DNA of 64,000 nt from Alistipes sp. (GTDB taxonomy: Bacteria > Bacteroidota > Bacteroidia > Bacteroidales > Rikenellaceae), in contig JAFNXN010000007.1 in assembly GCA_017379015.1 (NCBI GenBank), forward strand, positions 1 to 64,000. The letters run 5' to 3'. Made by a program: the position numbers and the translations under genes. Position 1 is the first letter of the stretch; each line of letters opens with the position of its first letter. The notes beneath the pieces were generated by a model. The model ran no database searches, was not told where the DNA came from, and worked only from the letters and a program-made list of their open reading frames with translations. Shown piece after piece: positions 25,725-34,043 of this stretch.

Positions 25725-27374
25725 ATGACATTTAACACTCTTTATGAGATAGTAAAGCATAGCGTGGAGAAGTTCTCAAAGCGCATAGCTTTCTCGATGA
25801 TCGGTGGCGAGGATGTGACTTACGAAGAGGTTGGTGAGCGTATCGAGAAGGTGCAGGAGATGCTCCTCGATGCTGGCGTAGGTGCTGGCGACAAGGTGGC
25901 AATCCTCAGCTCTAGCATGCCCAACTGGGGCGTATCATACTTTGCAGTGACTACAGCAGGCATGATCGCCGTGCCAATCCTCCCTGACTTCACAGGCGAA
26001 GAGCTCGACCTGATCATCGAACACTCCGAGGCAAAGGCAATACTAGTATCCGACAAGCTCTACACCAAGCTCTCAAAGAGCACTGTCGAGAGGATGAACA
26101 TTGTGATTCGCACCAAGGGTCTTAACATCATCTCGCAGAGCGTTGAACAACGCGCCGAGAAGCAGATACCTCAGGCAGACGACCTTGCAGTGATCATCTA
26201 CACCTCGGGAACAACATCGAAGCCTAAGGGCGTGATGCTCACCCACTACAACATCGCGGCACAGACAACCATCGTCTCGCCACTCTTCGACTACAACGAG
26301 AACGACGTGCTACTCTCGATCCTTCCGCTAGCACACACCTACGAGTGTACGCTCGGCATGATCTACCCCTTTGCACGCGGTGCTCGCATCCACTACCTCG
26401 ACCGTCCACCTACCGCCTCGGCACTCATGCCAGCCTTGGCTGCCGTGCGCCCTACGGTGATTGCCTCTGTGCCACTTATCATGGAGAAGATCTACCGTGG
26501 CAAGGTGTTGCCAACATTTGAAAAGCGCGCCATAACCCGCAAGCTATACAGCTGGCGTTGGTCGCAGAAGCTGCTACACAAGGTTGCTGGCAAGCAGCTT
26601 AAGAAGCTCTTTGGTGGTCGTATGCGTCTATTCGCCATTGGCGGCGCGAAGTTCGACTCGGCAGCCGAGCAGTTCCTCTTCGATGCTGGCTTCCCATACG
26701 GCATTGGCTACGGCCTTACTGAGACAGCACCACTCATCGCCGGTTCTGTAGGTAACATGTTACGCGTAGGCTCGACAGGTCCTTCGCTCCCCGCCGTGAA
26801 GATACGTCTTGATGATGTCAACCCAGAGACGGGACAGGGAGAGATTGTGACACTCACACCATGCTGCATGCGTGGCTACTACAAGAACGAGGAGGCTACA
26901 AAGGCGGTATTCACCGAAGATGGTTGGTTCCGCACGGGCGACCTTGGAGCAATCACCGAGGATGGCTGGATCTACATCAAGGGCCGCTTGAAGAATATGA
27001 TCGTTGGTCCTTCGGGCGAGAACATCTACCCCGAGGATATTGAGGAGGTGCTAAACTCTAACCGTTTTGTTGCAGAATCAGTTGTAACTGAGGAGGATGG
27101 CAAGCTCATTGCCCTTGTACATTTCGACACATCGGCACTCGAGGAGGCGTACGATGAGTTTAAGCATAAGGTGGCTGTCAACAAGGAGCAGGCGAGCCTC
27201 AAGATGGAGGAGATCAAGCGCGAGGTGTTGGAGTATGTAAACTCGAAGGTAAACCGCTTCTCGAAGATCTCGAAGGTGGTAGACAACGAGGGCGAGTTCG
27301 AGAAGACTCCAACAAAGAAGATTCGCCGATTTATCTACGATCGTAGCAATAAACCTAGCGAGGGTAAGAAGTAA
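25725..27374 (+). CDS. AMP-forming long-chain acyl-CoA synthetase
   Basis: ANL-superfamily ligase of 549 residues that activates a carboxylic acid, probably a fatty acid, with ATP and CoA. The P-loop-like A3 motif is YTSGTTSKPKGVMLTH. The A5 motif is 'GIGYGLTETAPL', the A7/A8 motifs are 'WFRTGDLGAI' and 'IYIKGRLKNMIVGPSGENIY', and the catalytic lysine is expected in 'EKTPTKKIRRF' near the C-terminus. The substrate range cannot be fixed from sequence. It is monocistronic: a strong terminator follows 30 bp later and the next gene has its own riboswitch. Confidence 0.92.
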   Translation: MTFNTLYEIVKHSVEKFSKRIAFSMIGGEDVTYEEVGERIEKVQEMLLDAGVGAGDKVAILSSSMPNWGVSYFAVTTAGMIAVPILPDFTGEELDLIIEHSEAKAILVSDKLYTKLSKSTVERMNIVIRTKGLNIISQSVEQRAEKQIPQADDLAVIIYTSGTTSKPKGVMLTHYNIAAQTTIVSPLFDYNENDVLLSILPLAHTYECTLGMIYPFARGARIHYLDRPPTASALMPALAAVRPTVIASVPLIMEKIYRGKVLPTFEKRAITRKLYSWRWSQKLLHKVAGKQLKKLFGGRMRLFAIGGAKFDSAAEQFLFDAGFPYGIGYGLTETAPLIAGSVGNMLRVGSTGPSLPAVKIRLDDVNPETGQGEIVTLTPCCMRGYYKNEEATKAVFTEDGWFRTGDLGAITEDGWIYIKGRLKNMIVGPSGENIYPEDIEEVLNSNRFVAESVVTEEDGKLIALVHFDTSALEEAYDEFKHKVAVNKEQASLKMEEIKREVLEYVNSKVNRFSKISKVVDNEGEFEKTPTKKIRRFIYDRSNKPSEGKK

Positions 27375-27402
27375 ACCGCAGACAGCTATTTAAATAGGTA
27401 TC

Positions 27403-27444
27403 AAAAAAAATATGTGGCTTGGCGTACAAGTCACATATTTTTTT
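27403..27444 (+). terminator. Terminator of the acyl-CoA synthetase gene
   Basis: A stem of about 17 bp: AAAATATGTGGCTTG (27407-27421) pairs with CAAGTCACATATTTT (27427-27441), with one G-U pair and loop GCGTA, ending in a T-run. The apex CTTG-GCGTA-CAAG shares CTTGGCGTACA with hairpins near guaA (36377) and resembles those near guaB and gap. Confidence 0.9.
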
Positions 27445-27446
27445 CT

Positions 27447-27454
27447 TATATTTG
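27447..27454 (+). promoter_or_regulatory. Probable -7 box of the B12 locus
   Basis: TATATTTG fits the -7 consensus and lies just before the riboswitch. No good TTTG is found 19-21 bases upstream, where the terminator stem sits, so the -33 contact is weak or absent. Confidence 0.45.
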
Positions 27455-27464
27455 CACCAGCATT

Positions 27465-27640
27465 GGTTCTTTGGCGTGCCACAAGCACTCCGGAAGATTA
27501 AAAGGGAATCGGGTGTAAATCCCGAACAGTTCCCGCTGCTGTGAGTCTCATAAAGCTCTACGACATCAAGTTGTCACTGGGGTAAATCCCTGGGAAGGCA
27601 TCGTAGAGCGAGACAAGTCAGAAGACCTGCCAAGCTAGTT
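27465..27640 (+). ncRNA. Cobalamin riboswitch
   Basis: The sequence contains the conserved cobalamin-aptamer elements in order: GGGTGTAAATCCCG, ACAGTTCCCGCTGCTGTGAG, CACTGG, CCTGGGAAGGC and the B12 box AGTCAGAAGACCTGCC. The closing helix is TTGGC (27471-27475) with GCCAA, and a long P6-like stem CTCTACGA / TCGTAGAG encloses the core. It precedes four genes for outer-membrane B12 capture and should lower their expression when adenosyl- or other cobalamin is plentiful. Confidence 0.95.
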
Positions 27641-27827
27641 ATTACGAGATTATGCCTGCGGCGAATGGGCCAATCCGACAACTTGATTTTATCAAGATCT
27701 ACATTGTATCCAAAGCTTCCCGCGAAGGGAGGGCTTGGTGGCATCGTATAGGTAGTGTCGAGTGCTTATTGTAGCATAATCTTGTAGTGTTAAAGATTAC
27801 GGAGAATGACCTTTTAACAACTAGATT
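27641..27827 (+). promoter_or_regulatory. Expression platform and leader after the cobalamin riboswitch
   Basis: GACAACTTGAT (27677-27687) is perfectly complementary (11 bp) to ATCAAGTTGTC (27565-27575) inside the aptamer. It can alternatively use CTTGAT (27682-27687) to form a local hairpin with ATCAAG (27691-27696). A stable hairpin, CCAAAGCTTCCC with GGGAGGGCTTGG (about 27710-27742), follows. No T-run terminator is visible, so control may act on translation or on a further structure. Confidence 0.5.
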
Positions 27828-29072
27828 ATGAGACAGTTTATGTACTTGGCTCTAAGCATAGTAGCTATGCTTTTTGCCGCAACAAGTTGCTCGTATGATG
27901 ACGGAGCAGTTTGGGACAAGTTTGAGGAGTTGGAGAGTGATATCGAGCAGAATCGTGCCGACATCAAGACTCTAACCCAACTAATGGATGCACTTAGTGG
28001 AGGCAAGGTTATCGTCGCAACCGAAGCTACCGAGGAGGGCATAGTGCTGACATTCAGCGATGGCTCGCAGGTAACAATCCGCAACGGCAAGGATGGTGCG
28101 AATGGCAAAGACGGTGAGGATGGTGAGGACGGCAAAGATGGTGCGAATGGCAAGGATGGTAAAGATGGCAAGGACGGCAAGGACGGCGACTCTATGTTTG
28201 AGTCGGTAGAGGAGACCGACACCGAGGTGATCATAACGCTCACCGATGGTCGAGTAATCCGCCTACCAAAGGCTAGCAGCGAGGGCGGCAGCGAGGGCGA
28301 GGGCGATACTTACACCCTACGCACTCTTTCGTTCGAGGATGTTGATGCACAATTTACGGGCTACACGCTCTACGGTGGTGCTGAGATCAACACTTGGAGC
28401 GACCTCATCGACGACATGCAGTATGGTGGTTCGCTGACCTACACCGACTACACGACCGATGTCTACTACTGGTACGACGAGGGTAACACCGAACTATACC
28501 ACGCCTTCGCAACACCTTACTGGGGTGGTGGTCACGTCATCTCGAACTACGTTATCGAGGACTACTCTACCCTACCCGAGGGTCACTACGGCTGGTACGA
28601 GCTACAGATGTCAAATCCCTTAGGTGGACACAACGGCTCAGCAAACTTTGCTGTTCACAACGGATATAGCGACTTCTACAACTCGCAAATCTACGACTCG
28701 TCGTTGCAGACTATCGAGTTTGCAGATGGCGTAGAGAGAGTTATTGACCACATGTATGTCACCAACACCTGCTATGTGCTTAACTCTTTAACCTATGGCG
28801 ATGGCTTTAACTCGCCAGCCACAGAGGAGACCTTCATCAAGGTTGTGGCATACGGCTACAACGCCAACGATGAGGAGACAGGCTCGGTAGAGTTTACGTT
28901 ATGCGAGAATGGTGTGCTTGTTACCGAGTGGACAAAGTGGGATCTATCGTCACTGGGCAAAGTTATGCGCATTGCCTTTAACTTCGCTGCATCGGATGAT
29001 CAGATCGGAAGCTATGGCCTTAACTGCCCTGCATACTTCGCCTACGACGATGTAGCGGTGCGCTGGGAATAG
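27828..29072 (+). CDS. Riboswitch-controlled surface lipoprotein: collagen-like repeat plus DUF4465 domain
   Basis: A lipoprotein of 414 residues (lipobox MLFAATSC). Residues ~25-85 form a short coiled coil and a DUF4988-like head. Residues ~86-125 are a collagen-like Gly-X-Y tract of GKDG/GEDG/GANG triplets. From ~150 to the end is a DUF4465-type domain opening with 'LSFEDVDAQFTGYTLYGG' and ending 'GLNCPAYFAYDDVAVRWE'. DUF4465 proteins are regularly encoded in Bacteroidetes B12 uptake loci. A role as an accessory cobalamin- or corrinoid-binding surface protein is inferred from position directly behind the riboswitch; I cannot say whether it corresponds to the published BtuH class. It is the first gene of the operon with btuG and btuB. 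Confidence 0.85.
   Translation: MRQFMYLALSIVAMLFAATSCSYDDGAVWDKFEELESDIEQNRADIKTLTQLMDALSGGKVIVATEATEEGIVLTFSDGSQVTIRNGKDGANGKDGEDGEDGKDGANGKDGKDGKDGKDGDSMFESVEETDTEVIITLTDGRVIRLPKASSEGGSEGEGDTYTLRTLSFEDVDAQFTGYTLYGGAEINTWSDLIDDMQYGGSLTYTDYTTDVYYWYDEGNTELYHAFATPYWGGGHVISNYVIEDYSTLPEGHYGWYELQMSNPLGGHNGSANFAVHNGYSDFYNSQIYDSSLQTIEFADGVERVIDHMYVTNTCYVLNSLTYGDGFNSPATEETFIKVVAYGYNANDEETGSVEFTLCENGVLVTEWTKWDLSSLGKVMRIAFNFAASDDQIGSYGLNCPAYFAYDDVAVRWE
28082..28187 (+). repeat. In-frame 9-base (GGCAARGAY-type) tandem repeat encoding Gly-X-Y triplets
   Basis: About a dozen near-identical 9-bp units, GGC AAG GAT / GGT GCG AAT / GGT GAG GAC, encode a GKD/GAN/GED collagen-like stalk. Units are similar enough to recombine or slip, which would change stalk length without breaking the frame. 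Confidence 0.75.
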
Positions 29073-29112
29073 AGTTTTTAAGGGGCAACACTAGTGCCTC
29101 AAACCGAAATAT

Positions 29113-30819
29113 ATGAGAGTATTTAGATTTTTATTGTTTTTAAGTGTGGTGATGGTAATCGCCTCGTCGTGCAACCGCGACGAGGTGATAACCACCCAGC
29201 CTGCCCCCGAGATTGTGCTCGAGGGCGATGGAACATATAGTGTGATGATAGGCGAGGAGATTCGCCTTAAGCCCGACTACCGCAATGCCGAGGGTGCTAC
29301 GTTCGAGTGGCGCATGGACGAGGAGGTTGTCGGCACGGAGCGCGCCTACGTATTTATGTCTGAAGAGGTTGGCGAGTACTACGTCACCCTGACTGTGACT
29401 ACTGATGCTGGTAGCGACAGTGAGGAGATGCGCATCGACGTTACGGCGCACGAGACCCCTGCAATAGACATCGCAATGGAGGATATTGTCGTGGCAGTAG
29501 GCTATAAGCAGACTATCATGGCTACGCTACGCAAGACAGAGCACGAGTGCGAGGTGCGATGGACGGTAAACGACGAGGAGGTAGCCACAGATGTCACAAC
29601 CTATGAGTTTGAGGCTACCGAGGTAGGCACATACCACATCGTGGCAACGGCAACAAACCCACACGGCGAGGCGAGTGACAGCGTGACCATAGAGGTGGTA
29701 AATGCCGAGGATCTCGACCTTATCTATGAGTTTGCAACTACCGAGTATCACACCACGGAGGGTCGCACACTACTTATCAGCCCAACAGCATTAAACAAAA
29801 ACGAGGGTGTAACCTACACCTGGACCTTAGATGGCGAGAGCAATGCCACCGAGTGGAACAGGCCACACTTCGTGTTTAACTCTACGGAGGTGGGCACGCA
29901 CACCTTGGAGGTGACAGCCACAACATATATCAACCAACCAATAGAGGTTAGCCTGAGCTTCACCGTCGAGGTTATCGAGGAGGGCAAATATCGTCGTGAG
30001 CGCACCGCTAGCTCAACAGGAGTATTCAGCGAGGTGATCGAGTATCTCCCAGCACCGGGTCAGTTTATCGGCGATATGAAGACCGGAGGTTTTACGGGCG
30101 AGGAGCTTACGGCAGAGGATGCTGCCAACTATGCTGAGAGGCGTCTACGTCAGAATAATTGGGTGTCGCTCGGAGCATTTGGCGGCTACATCATCGTAGG
30201 CTTCGACCACAGCGTTGAGAATATCTCGGGAGCTGATATTGCTATCACGGGCAACTCTTTCGATGGCTCATCGGAGCCTGGCGTGGTGTGGGTGATGCAG
30301 GATGAGAATGGCAACGGTAAGGCGGACGATACGTGGTACGAGCTACGAGGCTCGGAGACAGGCAAGGGAACGACCATTCAGGAGTATGAGGTTACGTACT
30401 ACCGTCCAATATCGCCAGGAATGCCCGTGGGCTGGATAGATAATAGAGGTGGCAGCGGCACGGTGGACTACCTCTCATCGTTCCACAACCAACCATGGTA
30501 CTACCCAACATGGGTTACGGAGGATAGCTACACGCTACGAGGCACACGTCTTGAGCCACGCAACTACGATCGCTCAGGCAACGGATCGATGTGGGTGCTA
30601 CCCGCCTACGACTGGGGATATGTCGACAATGCCTCACCAAGGGATTGTGCCGATGCCATAAACAGCCTCGACATAGCTAACGCAATAGATATTCTCGGCA
30701 GAGCTATCGAGTTGGAGTATATCGACTTTGTGAAGATCCAGTCGGCAGTACAGTCGAAGAGTGGCTGGTTAGGCGAGCAATCGACCGAGGTATGCAACAT
30801 TGTAGAGATCTTGAAATAG
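29113..30819 (+). CDS. PKD/Ig-like surface lipoprotein of the B12 locus
   Basis: A lipoprotein of 568 residues with signal MRVFRFLLFLSVVMVIASSC. Residues ~30-290 hold three consecutive PKD/Ig-like domains. Each has the pattern 'G....F.W..D......' and closes with 'VGxYxVTLTVTT', 'VGTYHIVATATN' or 'VGTHTLEVTATT'. The C-terminal ~270 residues form a separate globular domain with 'GGYIIVGFDHSVEN', 'GVVWVMQDENGNGKADDTWY' (20) and 'GNGSMWVLPAYDWGYVDN', a domain seen in lipoproteins next to BtuB in Bacteroidetes. The function is unproven; surface presentation or assistance in B12 capture is inferred from the operon. It is 40 bp after the DUF4465 gene and abuts btuG. Confidence 0.82.
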   Translation: MRVFRFLLFLSVVMVIASSCNRDEVITTQPAPEIVLEGDGTYSVMIGEEIRLKPDYRNAEGATFEWRMDEEVVGTERAYVFMSEEVGEYYVTLTVTTDAGSDSEEMRIDVTAHETPAIDIAMEDIVVAVGYKQTIMATLRKTEHECEVRWTVNDEEVATDVTTYEFEATEVGTYHIVATATNPHGEASDSVTIEVVNAEDLDLIYEFATTEYHTTEGRTLLISPTALNKNEGVTYTWTLDGESNATEWNRPHFVFNSTEVGTHTLEVTATTYINQPIEVSLSFTVEVIEEGKYRRERTASSTGVFSEVIEYLPAPGQFIGDMKTGGFTGEELTAEDAANYAERRLRQNNWVSLGAFGGYIIVGFDHSVENISGADIAITGNSFDGSSEPGVVWVMQDENGNGKADDTWYELRGSETGKGTTIQEYEVTYYRPISPGMPVGWIDNRGGSGTVDYLSSFHNQPWYYPTWVTEDSYTLRGTRLEPRNYDRSGNGSMWVLPAYDWGYVDNASPRDCADAINSLDIANAIDILGRAIELEYIDFVKIQSAVQSKSGWLGEQSTEVCNIVEILK

Positions 30820-30820
30820 C

Positions 30821-31882
30821 ATGATTATGAGGTGGTTAATATTAATATTGTCGCTACTTGCCGTCGGCTGCATGGAGTGGGACTACGCCCTTGACGAGGA
30901 GTTTTCGATCGACAGCTCAGGGCGCGGACTCTTCATCTGCAACGAGGGTAACTTCCAGTATGGCAATGCCACCCTATCGTACTACAACCCCGAGACATGT
31001 GAGGTTGAAAACGAGGTCTTCTTCCGTGCTAACGCCATGAAGCTTGGCGACGTGGCGCAGTCGATGACCATGTACAACAATCGCGGATGGGTGGTTGTAA
31101 ACAACTCGCACGTCATATTCTCGATCGACCTCGACACCTTCAAAGAGGTGGGACGCGTCACGGGACTCACCTCGCCTCGATACATACACTTCTTATCGGA
31201 CCAGAAGGCCTACGTAACGCAAATTTGGGACAACCGCATATTTATCATCAACCCAACACGCTACGAGATTACAGGCTACATCGAGGTGCCAAATATGACC
31301 ATGGAGCAGGGCTCTACGGAGCAGATGGTGCAGAAGGGCAAATACCTCTATGTAAACTGCTGGTCGTACCAGAACAGAATACTTAAGATAGATACCGACA
31401 CGGATAGCATAGTCAGCGAATTGGAGGTAGGCATTCAGCCCACGTCGCTTGTCCTAGATCGTAACGGCAAGCTATGGACGGTGACTGATGGTGGCTATGA
31501 GGGCTCGCCATACGGCTACGAAGCCCCAGCACTATACCGCATCGACCCCGAAAGCATGACCATCGAGCAGGAGTTTGAGTTCAGGCGTGGTGACGCACCA
31601 TCAGAGATTCAGATAAACGGCTCGCTGGATACCATCTACTGGATTAACGACGACATCTGGGCGATGAGCGTAGAGGCCGAGAGAGTGCCAGTGCGACCAT
31701 TCCTCGACAGCCGCGGCACGATATACTACGGCCTCACGGTAGACCCTACAAATGGTGATGTCTACATTGCCGATGCCATAGACTACACCCAGCAGGGCAA
31801 GATTTATCGCTACTCCTCTGACGCAGAGCTCATTGATGAGTTTTACGTGGGCATAATACCTGGAGCATTCTGCTGGAAATAG
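30821..31882 (+). CDS. btuG: BtuG-like surface B12-binding lipoprotein (beta-propeller)
   Basis: A lipoprotein of 353 residues (lipobox LSLLAVGC) of the DUF5074/YncE-like seven-bladed propeller type. Repeated blade motifs include 'RGLFICNEGNFQYGNATLSY' (20), 'GWVVVNNSHVIFSIDL', 'AYVTQIWDNRIFIINP', 'LYVNCWSYQNRILKIDTD' and the end 'GIIPGAFCWK'. Characterised BtuG proteins bind cobalamin very tightly on the cell surface and pass it to BtuB, on which they sit as a lid. The gene order (1 bp after the PKD lipoprotein, 10 bp before the TonB receptor) and the riboswitch support this. A second ATG at 30827 is an equally possible start. Confidence 0.85.
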   Translation: MIMRWLILILSLLAVGCMEWDYALDEEFSIDSSGRGLFICNEGNFQYGNATLSYYNPETCEVENEVFFRANAMKLGDVAQSMTMYNNRGWVVVNNSHVIFSIDLDTFKEVGRVTGLTSPRYIHFLSDQKAYVTQIWDNRIFIINPTRYEITGYIEVPNMTMEQGSTEQMVQKGKYLYVNCWSYQNRILKIDTDTDSIVSELEVGIQPTSLVLDRNGKLWTVTDGGYEGSPYGYEAPALYRIDPESMTIEQEFEFRRGDAPSEIQINGSLDTIYWINDDIWAMSVEAERVPVRPFLDSRGTIYYGLTVDPTNGDVYIADAIDYTQQGKIYRYSSDAELIDEFYVGIIPGAFCWK

Positions 31883-31892
31883 ACCTTATACG

Positions 31893-33923
31893 ATGAGAAG
31901 AGCCTACACCATACTACTATTTATGCTATGTGTCACACTCACGGCGGTGGCGCAGGAGCGTCATTTCGACATCGACGCTGTGTCAATCGTGGGTAGGCGC
32001 ACAATCAAGGAGATTGGCGTGCAGCAGACACGCATAGACTCCACACAGCTGCGCGAGAACATATCGCTATCTATGGCCGATGTGCTGACGTTCAACAGCT
32101 CGATATTTGTCAAGAGCTACGGTCGCGCCACACTCTCCACAGTATCGTTTCGAGGCACTTCGCCATCGCATACGCAGGTGACGTGGAACGGCATGAAGCT
32201 CTCGAACCCCATGCTCGGCATGACCGACTTCTCGACCATTCCATCCTACTTTATCGACGACGCCTCGTTGCTACACGGCACCTCGTCGGTAAACGAGACG
32301 GGAGGTGGTCTGGGTGGTGCTGTGAAGCTCTCGACAACACCTGCGAACACCCAAGGCTTCAAGCTTCAATATATTCAGGGCATAGGCTCGTTTCGCTCGT
32401 TCGATGAGTATCTACGCCTTACGTGGGGCAACGACCACTGGCAGACATCGACACGCCTAAGCCTTGCCACCTCGCCCAACGACTTCAAGTACGTAAATCG
32501 CGATAAGAAGCTCAACATCTACGATGATGAGATGAACATCATCGACCAATACTACCCCACAGAGCGTAACCGCAGTGGCGCATATCGTGATCTGCACATC
32601 CTCCAGGAGGCATATTACAATACGGGGCGTGGCGATAGATTTGGTCTTAGCGCGTGGTACGTGAACTCCAACCGCGAGCTACCGATGCTTACTACCGACT
32701 ACGCCGAGGATACCAAGTTTGAAAACCGCCAGCGTGAGCAGACCTTCCGTGGCATCCTCACATGGGATCACCACCGCTCGTCGTGGCGCATAGGTGCAAG
32801 TGGCGGCTATGTACATACCACGCTTAAGTACGACTACCTACGCGACCCTGGTAATGGCACGATGACACCTATGACACGTTCACGCTCACTGGTGAACACC
32901 CTCTATGCACGTGCCGAGGGCGAGTACTATATCGGCAGCAAGTGGCTCTTCACGGCAAACCTCGCAGCACATCAACACTTCGTCGAGAGCCGCGATAAGA
33001 ATATCATCCTACAAGAGGGCAACAAGGCTATCGTAGGCTACAACCAAGCACGCGTCGAGCTATCAGGCTCAGCATCGGCAAAGTGGCGTCCTAACGATAG
33101 GCTCGGCTTGTCGGTGGTGCTACGCGAGGAGATGTTTGGCGATAGGTTTGCCCCCATCATCCCAGCACTCTTTGTCGACGTCGTGGCATCACGCCGTGGC
33201 AACGTCATAGTCAAGGCATCAGCATCACGCAACCACCGCTTCCCCTCGCTTAACGATCTCTACTTCCTCCCCGGCGGCAACCCCGAGCTGCGCAACGAGA
33301 GTGGCTGGTCTTACGACGCAGGTGCAGAGTTCACCATCGGCAAGGAGGGGACATATAGCCTTCATGGCTCGGCATCGTGGTTCGACTCCTATATCCACGA
33401 CTGGATTATATGGCTACCTACGACTAAGGGCTTCTTCTCGCCCCGCAACGTCAAGGATGTACACGCATACGGCGTGGAGCTTAAGGCAAGCGGATATGTG
33501 GCTTTGGGTCGTGGCTGGAGGATAGATGGCGATGCTAACTACTCGTGGACACCCTCGATCAACTGCGGCGAGAAGCTCTCTGAGGCAGATCGCTCGGTAG
33601 GTCGTCAGCTACCCTACGTGCCACTACATACCCTAACCATCAACGGACGCCTCTCGTGGCGCGGCTGGTCGTTCAACTATAAGTGGTGCTACTACTCGGA
33701 GCGCTACACAATGTCGTCGAACGACTTTACGCTTACAGGCAAGCTCCCCGAGTACTTTATGTCGAACATATCGCTCGAGAAGTCACTCACTCTCACATGG
33801 GCAGATCTTACCGTTAAGGGCAGCGTGAACAACCTCTTCGACGAGGAGTATATGTCCGTCCTATCGCGCCCTATGCCCGGCATCAACTTCCAGCTCTTGG
33901 TCAGCATCACCCCAAAGTGGTAA
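31893..33923 (+). CDS. btuB: TonB-dependent vitamin B12 receptor (BtuB-like)
   Basis: Outer-membrane receptor of 676 residues with a cleavable signal (MRRAYTILLFMLCVTLTAVAQ, cleaved after AVAQ) and a likely TonB box at HFDIDAVSIVG. The plug domain shows 'MADVLTFNSSIFVKSYG', 'STVSFRGTSPSHTQVTWNG' and 'GTSSVNETGGGLGGAVKL', followed by a 22-strand-type barrel ending 'GINFQLLVSITPKW'. It is a classic-size receptor rather than a SusC. Placement behind btuG and a cobalamin riboswitch supports a B12 substrate. The inner-membrane BtuCD-F transporter is not in this window. Last gene of the operon. Confidence 0.87.
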   Translation: MRRAYTILLFMLCVTLTAVAQERHFDIDAVSIVGRRTIKEIGVQQTRIDSTQLRENISLSMADVLTFNSSIFVKSYGRATLSTVSFRGTSPSHTQVTWNGMKLSNPMLGMTDFSTIPSYFIDDASLLHGTSSVNETGGGLGGAVKLSTTPANTQGFKLQYIQGIGSFRSFDEYLRLTWGNDHWQTSTRLSLATSPNDFKYVNRDKKLNIYDDEMNIIDQYYPTERNRSGAYRDLHILQEAYYNTGRGDRFGLSAWYVNSNRELPMLTTDYAEDTKFENRQREQTFRGILTWDHHRSSWRIGASGGYVHTTLKYDYLRDPGNGTMTPMTRSRSLVNTLYARAEGEYYIGSKWLFTANLAAHQHFVESRDKNIILQEGNKAIVGYNQARVELSGSASAKWRPNDRLGLSVVLREEMFGDRFAPIIPALFVDVVASRRGNVIVKASASRNHRFPSLNDLYFLPGGNPELRNESGWSYDAGAEFTIGKEGTYSLHGSASWFDSYIHDWIIWLPTTKGFFSPRNVKDVHAYGVELKASGYVALGRGWRIDGDANYSWTPSINCGEKLSEADRSVGRQLPYVPLHTLTINGRLSWRGWSFNYKWCYYSERYTMSSNDFTLTGKLPEYFMSNISLEKSLTLTWADLTVKGSVNNLFDEEYMSVLSRPMPGINFQLLVSITPKW

Positions 33924-33981
33924 CACACAGCATAGGGTGGTTGGCAATCATACGAAAAATAATTAAATCTTGCTTATTTAC

Positions 33982-34011
33982 TTTGCAAATAGAGATTTAT
34001 TTCTAAATTTG
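33982..34011 (+). promoter_or_regulatory. Probable promoter of the repeat-domain lipoprotein
   Basis: TTTG (33982-33985), 18 bases, TAAATTTG (34004-34011). The spacing is one short of the usual 19-21; it lies 32 bp before the ATG. Confidence 0.5.
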
Positions 34012-34043
34012 CAATTAGAAATAATATCACAAAATCCAATATT

